Shown here piece by piece: positions 26,688 through 33,644 of a DNA stretch of 33,644 nt (positions within the stretch are counted from its first letter, which is position 1; each line of letters starts with the position of its first letter). This stretch comes from Saccoglossus kowalevskii (taxonomy: Eukaryota > Hemichordata > Enteropneusta > Harrimaniidae): the NCBI RefSeq assembly GCF_000003605.2, contig NW_003115166.1, positions 1 through 33,644 on the forward strand, written 5' to 3'. A program made the translations under genes and the position numbers. Below the pieces are notes generated by a model that was not told the origin of the DNA, did no database searches, and worked only from the letters and a program-made list of their open reading frames with translations.

Positions 26688-26722
26688 ACATGATACTGTG
26701 CTGCACTTACCTATACTTCAAT
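26688..26722 (+). repeat. Contracted ~35-bp monomer, second copy
   Basis: This has the same 15-base loss as at 1248-1282, with the same flanking variants (CCTATACTTCAATACACGAT follows). It is therefore a shared derived event copied with its block and not two independent deletions. Confidence 0.8.
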
Positions 26723-27792
26723 ACACGATACTGTACTGCACTACATGGCAGTGCACTTACCTACACTTTATTACATTATACTGTACTGCTCTACGGCAGT
26801 GTATTTTCCCACACTTCAATACTGATACTGTACTGCACTACACGGCAGTGCAGTTGTCTACACTTCAATACATGATACTGTACTGCACTACACGGCAGTA
26901 CAGTTACCTACACTTCAATACATGATACTGTGCTGCACTATACGGCAATGCACTTATCTACACTTCAATACATGATACTGTAATGCACTATACGGCAGTG
27001 CACTTACCTACACTTCAATACATGATAATGTACTGCATTATACGTCATTGCACTTATCTACACTTCAATACATGATACTGTGCTGCTTTATACGTCAGTG
27101 CACTTATCTACACTTCAATACATGATACTGCACTGCACTACACGGCAGTGCAGTTACCTACACTTCAATACATGATGCTGTGCTGCACTATACGGCAGTG
27201 CACTTACCCACACTTCAATATATGATACTGTACTGCACTATACGGCAGTGCAGTTACCTACACTTCAATACATGATACTGTGCTGCACTATGCGGCAGCG
27301 CACTTATCTACACTTCAATACTGATACTGCACTGCACTACACGGCAGTGCAGTTGTCTACACTTCAATACATGATACTGTGCAGCACGATACGGCAGTGC
27401 ACTTACCTACACTTCAATACATGATACAGTACTGCACTATACGGCAGTGCAGTTATCTGCACTTCAATACATGATACTGAGCTGCACTATACGGCAGTGC
27501 ACTTACTTACACTTCCATACATGATACTGTACTGCACTATACGTCAGTGCACTTATCTACACTTCAATACATGATACTGTACTTCACTATACGGCAATGC
27601 ACTTACCTACACTTCAGTACATGATACTGTACTGCACTACACGGCAGTACAGTTACCTACACTTCAATGCATGATACTGTGCTGCACTATACGGCAATGC
27701 ACTTATCTACACTTCAATACATGATACTGTATGCACTATACGGCAGAACAGTTACCTACACTTCAATACATGATACTGTGCTGCACTATACG

Positions 27793-28933
27793 TCAGTGCA
27801 CTTATCTACACTTCAATGCATGATACTGTACTGCACTACACGGCAGTGTAGTTACCTACACTTCAATACATGATACTGTGCTGCTCTATACGTCAGTGCT
27901 CTTATCTACACTTCAATACATGATACTGTACTGCACTACATGGCAGTGCAGTTACCTACACTTCAATACATGATACTGTGCTGAACTATACGGCAGTGCA
28001 CTTACCTATACTTCAATACACGATACTGTACTGCACTATATGGCAGTGCAGTTACCTACACTTCAATACATGTTACTGCACAGTACGGCAGAACACTTAC
28101 CTACACTTCAATACATGATACTGTGCTGCACTATACATCAGTGCACTTACCTGCACTTCAATACATGATACTGTACTGCACTATATGGCAGTGCAGTTAC
28201 CTACACTTCAATACATGATACTGTGCTGCACTATACGGCAGAACACTTACCTACACTTCAATACATGGTACTGTTCTGCTCTACACGGCAGTGCAGTTGT
28301 CTACACTTTATTACATGATTCTGTACTGCACTATACGGCAGTACATTTACCTACACTTCAATACATGATACTGTTCTGCTCTGCACGGCAGTGCAGTTAC
28401 CTACAATTCAATAAATGATACTGTGCTGCACTATACGGCAGTACATTTACCTACACTTCAATACATGATACTGTACTGCACAACACGCCAGTGTATTTTC
28501 CCACACTTCAATACATGATACTGTACTTCACTACACGGCAGTGCAGTTACCGACACTTCAATACATGATACTGTACTTCACTATACGGCAATGCACTTAC
28601 CTCCACTTCAATACATGATACTGTACTGCACAACACAGCAGTGTATTTACCCACACTCCATCACATGTTACTGTACTGCCTTACACTGCAGTGCAGTTAC
28701 CGACACTTCAATACATGATACTGTACTTCACTATATGCCAATGCACTTACCTACACTTCAATACATGATACAGTACTGCACTACACGGCAGTGCAGTTAC
28801 CTACACTTCAATACATGATACTGTACTGCACTAAACGGCAGTGCACTTACCTACACTTTATTACATGATTCTGTACTGCTCTACAAGGCAGTGTATATTC
28901 CCACACTTCAATACTGATACTGTACTGCACAAC
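27793..28933 (+). repeat. Higher-order block, family A copy 3
   Basis: The monomer order and rare variants match 22820-23960, including the 45-bp monomer, the AATAAA-bearing monomer and the CCATCACATG cassette. The right end passes into the locally amplified cassette cluster starting near 28930, suggesting that the amplification happened at this block edge. Confidence 0.8.
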
Positions 28934-29560
28934 ACAGCAGTGTATTTACCCACACTCCATCACATGTTACTGTACTGCCTTACACTGCAGTGCAGTTTCC
29001 GACACTTCAATACATGATACTGTACTTCACTATATGCCAATGCACTTACCTACACTTCAATACATGATACTGTACTGCACAACACGCCAGTGTATTTTCC
29101 CACACTTCAATACATGATACTGTACTTCACTATACGGCAGTGCAGTTACCGACACTTCAATACATGATACTGTACTTCACTATACGGCAATGCACTTACC
29201 TCCACTTCAATACATGATACTGTACTGCACAACACAGCAGTGTATTTACCCACACTCCATCACATGTTACTGTACTGCCTTACACTGCAGTGCAGTTACC
29301 GACACTTCAATACATGATACTGTACTTCACTATATGCCAATGCACTTACCTCCACTTCAATACATGATACTGTACTGCACAACACAGCAGTGTATTTACC
29401 CACACTCCATCACATGTTACTGTACTGCCTTACACTGCAGTGCAGTTACCGACACTTCAATACATGATACTGTACTTCACTATATGCCAATGCACTTACC
29501 TACACTTCAATACATGATACAGTACTGCACTACACGGCAGTGCAGTTACCTACACTTCAA
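28930..29560 (+). repeat. Local amplification of the 150-base cassette
   Basis: Cassette markers fall at 28658, 28957, 29257 and 29407, with spacings of 299, 300 and 150. The last two copies (from about 29190 and 29340) are direct head-to-tail 150-base repeats. No other cluster this dense was seen. One private change is GTTTCCGAC at about 28996. Confidence 0.8.
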
Positions 29561-30172
29561 TACATGATACTGTACTGCACTAAACGGCAGTGCACTTACC
29601 TACACTTTATTACTTGATTCTGTACTGCTCTACAAGGCAGTGTATTTTCCCACACTTCAATACATGATACTGTGCTGCACTATACGGCAATGCACTTATC
29701 TACACTTCAATACATGATACTGTAATGCACTATACGGCAGTGCACTTACCTACACTTCAATACATGATAATGTACTGCACTATACGTCATTGCACTTATC
29801 TACACTTCAATACATGATACTGTGCTGCTTTATACGTCAGTGCACTTATCTACACTTCAATACATGATACTGCACTGCACTAAACGGCAGTGCAGTTAAC
29901 TACACTTCAATACATGATACTGTGCTGCACTATACGGCAGTGCACTTACCCACACTTCAATACATGATACTGTGCTGCACTATACGGCAGTGCACTTATC
30001 TACACTTCAATACTTGATACTGAGCTGCACTATACGGCAGTGCACTTACCTACACTTCAATACATGATACTGTACTGCACTACACGGCAGTGCAGTTGTC
30101 TACACTTCAATACATGATACTGTTCTGCTCTACACGGCAGTGCAGTTACCAACACTTCAATACATGATACTG
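29417..30172 (+). repeat. Higher-order block, family G copy 2
   Basis: This is the counterpart of 20700-21455. One difference noticed is TTAACTAC here against TTATCTAC at about 21180. It follows the amplified cassette cluster and leads into family B copy 4. Confidence 0.75.
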
Positions 30173-31090
30173 TGCTGCACTATACGGCAATGCACTTATC
30201 TACACTTCAATACATGATACTGTACTGCACTATACGGCAGTGCACTTACCTACACTTCAATACATGATTGTACTGCACTATACGTCAGTGCACTTATCTA
30301 CACTTCAATACATGATACTGTACTGCACTACACGGCAGTGTAGTTACCTACACTTCAATACATGATGCTGTGCTGCTCTATACGTCAGTGCACTTATCTA
30401 CACTTCAATACATGATACTGTACTGCACTACATGGCAGTGCAGTTACCTACACTTCAATACATTATACTGTGCTGCACTATACGGCAGTGCACTTACCTA
30501 TACTTCAATACACGATACTGTACTGCACTATATGGCAGTGCAGTTACCTACACTTCAATACATGTTACTGTACTGCACTATATGGCAGTGCAGTTACCTA
30601 CACTTCAATACATGATACTATGCTGCACTATACGGCAGAACACTTACCTACACTTCAATACATGGTACTGTTCTGCTCTACACGGCAGTGCAGTTGTCTA
30701 CACTTTATTACATGATTCTGTACTGCACTATACGGCAGAACAGTTACCTACACTTCAATACATGATACTGTGCTGCACACTTACGACAATGCACTTATCC
30801 ACACTTCAATACATGATACTGTACTTCACTATACGACAATGCACTTACCTACACTTCAATACATGATACTGTACTGCACTACACGGCAGTACAGTTACCT
30901 ACACTTCAATACATGATACTGTGCTGCACTATACGGCAATGCACTTATCTACACTTCAATACATGATACTGTACTGCACTATACGGCAGTGCACTTATCT
31001 ACACTTCAATACTGATACTGTACTGCACTACACGGCAGTGCAGTTGTCTACACTTCAATACATGATACTGTTCTGCTCTACACGGCAGTG
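30149..31090 (+). repeat. Higher-order block, family B copy 4
   Basis: About 940 bases align with 16987-17928 at an offset of 13,162, with one substitution noticed. Block C follows directly, an arrangement also seen at 6260-7970. The B-then-C order is therefore itself a higher-level unit. Confidence 0.8.
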
Positions 31091-31862
31091 CAGTTACCTA
31101 CACTTCAATACATGATACTGTGCTGCACGATACGGCAGTGCACTTACCTACACTTCAATACATGATACTGTACTGCTCCATACGGCAGTGCAGTTATCTG
31201 CACTTCAATACATGATACTGAGCTGTACTATACGGCAGTGCACTTACCTACACTTATATACATGATACTGTACTGCACTATACGTCAGTGCACTTATCTA
31301 CACTTCAATACATGATACTGTACTTCACTATACGGCAATGCACTTACCTACACTTCAGTACATGATACTGTACAGCACTACACGGCAGTACAGTTACCTA
31401 CACTTCAATGCATGATACTGTGCTGGACTATACGGCAATGCACTTATCTACACTTCAATACATGATACTGTACTGCACTATACGGCAGAACAGTTACCTA
31501 CACATCAATACATTTTACTGTGCTGCACACTTACGGCAATGCACTTATCTACACTTCAATACATGATACTGTACTTCACTATACGACAATGCACTTACCT
31601 ACACTTTAATACATGATACTGTACTGCACTACACGGCAGTACAGTTACCTACACTTCAATACATGATACTGTGCTGCACTATACGGCAATGCACTTATCT
31701 ACACTTCAATACATGATACTGTACTGCACTATACGGCAGTGCACTTACCTACACTTCAATACATGATTGTACTGCACTATACGTCAGTGCACTTATCTAC
31801 ACTTCAATACATGATACTGTACTGCACTACACGGCAGTGTAGTTACCTACACTTCAATACAT
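30921..31862 (+). repeat. Higher-order block, family C copy 2
   Basis: This is a near-identical counterpart of 7028-7970 (offset 23,893). Copy-specific changes include GCTCCATACGG at about 31168 and CATTTTACTG at about 31511. The CTGGAC marker lies at 31424. Confidence 0.75.
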
Positions 31863-32607
31863 GATACTGTGCTGCTCTATACGTCAGTGCACTTATCTAC
31901 ACTTCAATACATGATACGGTACTGCACTACATGGCAGTGCAGTTATCTACACTCCAATACATGATACTGTGCTGCACTATACGGCAGTGCACTTACCCAC
32001 ACTTCAATACATGATACTGAACTTCACTACACGGCAGTGCTGTTACCGACACTTCAATACATGATACTGTACTTCACTATACGGCAATGCACTTACCTCC
32101 ACTTCAATACATGATACTGTACTGCACAACACAGCAGTGTATTTACCCACACTCCATCACATGTTACTGTACTGCCTTACACTGCAGTGCAGTTGCCGAC
32201 ACTTCAATACATGATACTGTACTTCACTATATGCCAATGCACTTACCTACACTTCAATACATGATACAGTACTGCACTACACGGCAGTGCAGTTACCTAC
32301 ACTTCAATACATGATACTGTACTGCACTAAACGGCAGTGCACTTACCTACACTTTATTACATGATTCTGTACTGCTCTACAAGGCAGTGTATTTTCCCAC
32401 ACTTCAATACTGATATTGTACTGCACTACACGGCAGTGCAGTTGTCTACACTTCAATACATGATACTGTACTGCACTACACGGCAGTACAGTTACCTACA
32501 CTTCAATACATGATACTGTGCAGCACGATACGGCAGTGCACTTACCTACACTTCAATACATGATACTGTACTGCACTATACGGCAGTGCAGTTATCTGCA
32601 CTTCAAT

Positions 32608-33395
32608 ACATGATACTGAGCTGCACTATAGGGCAGTGCACTTACCTACACTTCAATACATGATACTGTACTGCACTATACGTCAGTGCACTAATCTACA
32701 CTTCAATACATGATACTGTACCTCACTATACGGCAATGCACTTACCTACACTTCAGTACATGATACTGTACTGCACTACACGGCAGTACAGTTACCTACA
32801 CTTCAATGCATGATACTGTGCTGCACTATACGGCAATGCACTTATCTACACTTCAATACATGATACTGTACTGCACTATACGGCAGAACAGTTACCTACA
32901 CATCAATACATGATACTGTGCTGCACACTTACGACAATGCACTTATCTACACTTCAATACATGATACTGTACTTCACTATACGACAATGCACTTACCTAC
33001 ACTTCAATACATGATACTGTACTGCACTACACGGCAGTACAGTTACCTACACTTCAATACATGATACTGTGCTGCACTATACGGCAATGCACTTATCTAC
33101 ACTTCAATACATGATACTGTACTGCACTATACGGCAGTGCACTTACCTACACTTCAATAAATGATTGTACTGCACTATACGTCAGTGCACTTATCTACAC
33201 TTCAAAACATGATACTGTACTGCACTACACGGCAGTGTAGTTACCTACACTTCAATACATGATACTGTGCTGCTCTATACGTCAGTGCACTTATCTACAC
33301 TTCAATACATGATACTGTACTGCACTACATGGCAGTGCAGTTACCTACACTTCAGTACATGATACTGTGCTGCACTATACGGCAGTGCACTTACC
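32608..33395 (+). repeat. Higher-order block, family F copy 2
   Basis: This is the counterpart of 18897-19684 (offset 13,711) with the same rare markers in the same order. It then diverges at TTACCCACAC and enters another CCATCACATG cassette at 33552. Confidence 0.8.
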
Positions 33396-33644
33396 CACAC
33401 TTCAATACATGATACTGTACTTCACTACACGGCAGTGCAGTTACCGACACTTCAATACATGATACTGTACTTCACTATACGGCAATGCACTTACCTCCAC
33501 TTCAATACATGATACTGTACTGCACAACACAGCAGTGTATTTACCCACACTCCATCACATGTTACTGTACTGCCTTACACTGCAGTGCAGTTACCGACAC
33601 TTCAATACATGATACTGTACTTCACTATATGCCAATGCCACTTA

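Larger units (their letters stand above)
1..33644 (+). repeat. Tandem satellite array, ~50-bp monomer, about 670 copies
   Basis: The phrases CTACACTTCAATACATGATA and CTGCACTATACGGCAGTGCA alternate from the first to the last base with a period of 50. A clean example monomer is 7803-7852. All copies point the same way; I saw no inverted monomer and no unique insert. A consensus copy has about 15 A, 14 C, 7 G and 14 T (42% G+C). Length variants of 35, 45, 48 and 49 bases occur through small deletions, and there are a few single-base or 4-base insertions. Most substitutions fall at a limited set of sites: the junction (CTTACC, CTTATC, GTTACC, GTTGTC), the base before CTGCACT (A or G), and the loop (ATACGGC, ACACGGC, ATACGTC). 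Both array ends lie beyond the window. Family and host are not identifiable by eye. The chromosomal role (centromere, subtelomere or other heterochromatin) is inference. Confidence 0.97.

Noticed and set aside
803..32314. Many plus-strand open reading frames of 64-164 codons
   Set aside because: All are repeats of the same 50-bp DNA unit in rotating frames, overlap one another, often start at GTG, and end at the same ATACATGATAC stop. There are no plausible domains, no coding constraint visible and no promoter or ribosome-binding context.
1..33644. CRISPR array
   Set aside because: The repeat period is regular and short dyads are present, but there are no unique spacers: the whole 50 bases repeat. 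No cas genes are present.
1..33644. Telomeric repeat or CENP-B box
   Set aside because: No TTAGGG-like short repeat and no match to the CENP-B box core (TTCG....A..CGGG) was seen.
33636..33644. Extra C in the last monomer (AATGCCACTTA for AATGCACTTA)
   Set aside because: A single-base insertion at the very end of the window is more likely sequence or edge noise than a feature.

Overview
The whole 33,644-base window is one uninterrupted tandem array of a ~50-bp satellite or macrosatellite-like monomer. That is roughly 670 head-to-tail copies, all in the same orientation. A typical monomer can be read at 7803-7852. The array already runs at base 1 and still runs at base 33,644, so both true edges lie outside. 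I see no unique sequence, no transposon, no RNA gene and no credible protein gene on either strand. The monomer is about 42% G+C, with roughly twice as many C as G on the given strand. It carries one CpG, and that CpG is repeatedly seen decayed to TpG or CpA.

This points to eukaryotic satellite DNA (centromeric, pericentromeric, subtelomeric or interstitial heterochromatin). The reasons are the array length, the lack of genes, the CpG decay and the layered higher-order copies. I cannot name the species or a known satellite family from sequence alone.

Each monomer has two parts. The first half is almost G-free and carries the CTTCAATACATGATACTG core. The second half carries an imperfect-to-perfect inverted repeat, TGCACT-(7 nt)-AGTGCA, which reaches 8-bp arms in one common subtype. 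A second subtype (AGTACAG instead of AGTGCAG) instead forms a 9-bp stem in a shifted register.

Above the monomer level, ordered strings of variant monomers recur as near-identical blocks of about 0.4-1.7 kb. A ~1.05-kb unit is directly duplicated at 8004-10100. Dispersed copies include 2.7/22.9/27.8 kb, 6.3/16.9/21.9/30.1 kb, 7.0/15.1/19.7/30.9 kb, 9.25/23.6 kb, 11.9/13.9 kb, 18.9/32.6 kb and 20.7/29.4 kb. The spacings between copies are irregular, so this is a mosaic from repeated unequal exchange or amplification, not one fixed higher-order period. A three-monomer cassette marked by CCATCACATG occurs 14 times and is locally amplified near 29 kb.

The open reading frames are arithmetic by-products. 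The consensus monomer has a single plus-strand stop (TGA) and 50 is not divisible by 3, so any frame meets that stop only once every 150 bases. The features most worth a second look are the dyad and its alternative register, a minus-strand match to the 5' splice-site/U1 consensus at one common monomer junction, deletion monomers that lose the hairpin, and a ~500-base island of C-directed substitutions at 4.68-5.18 kb.
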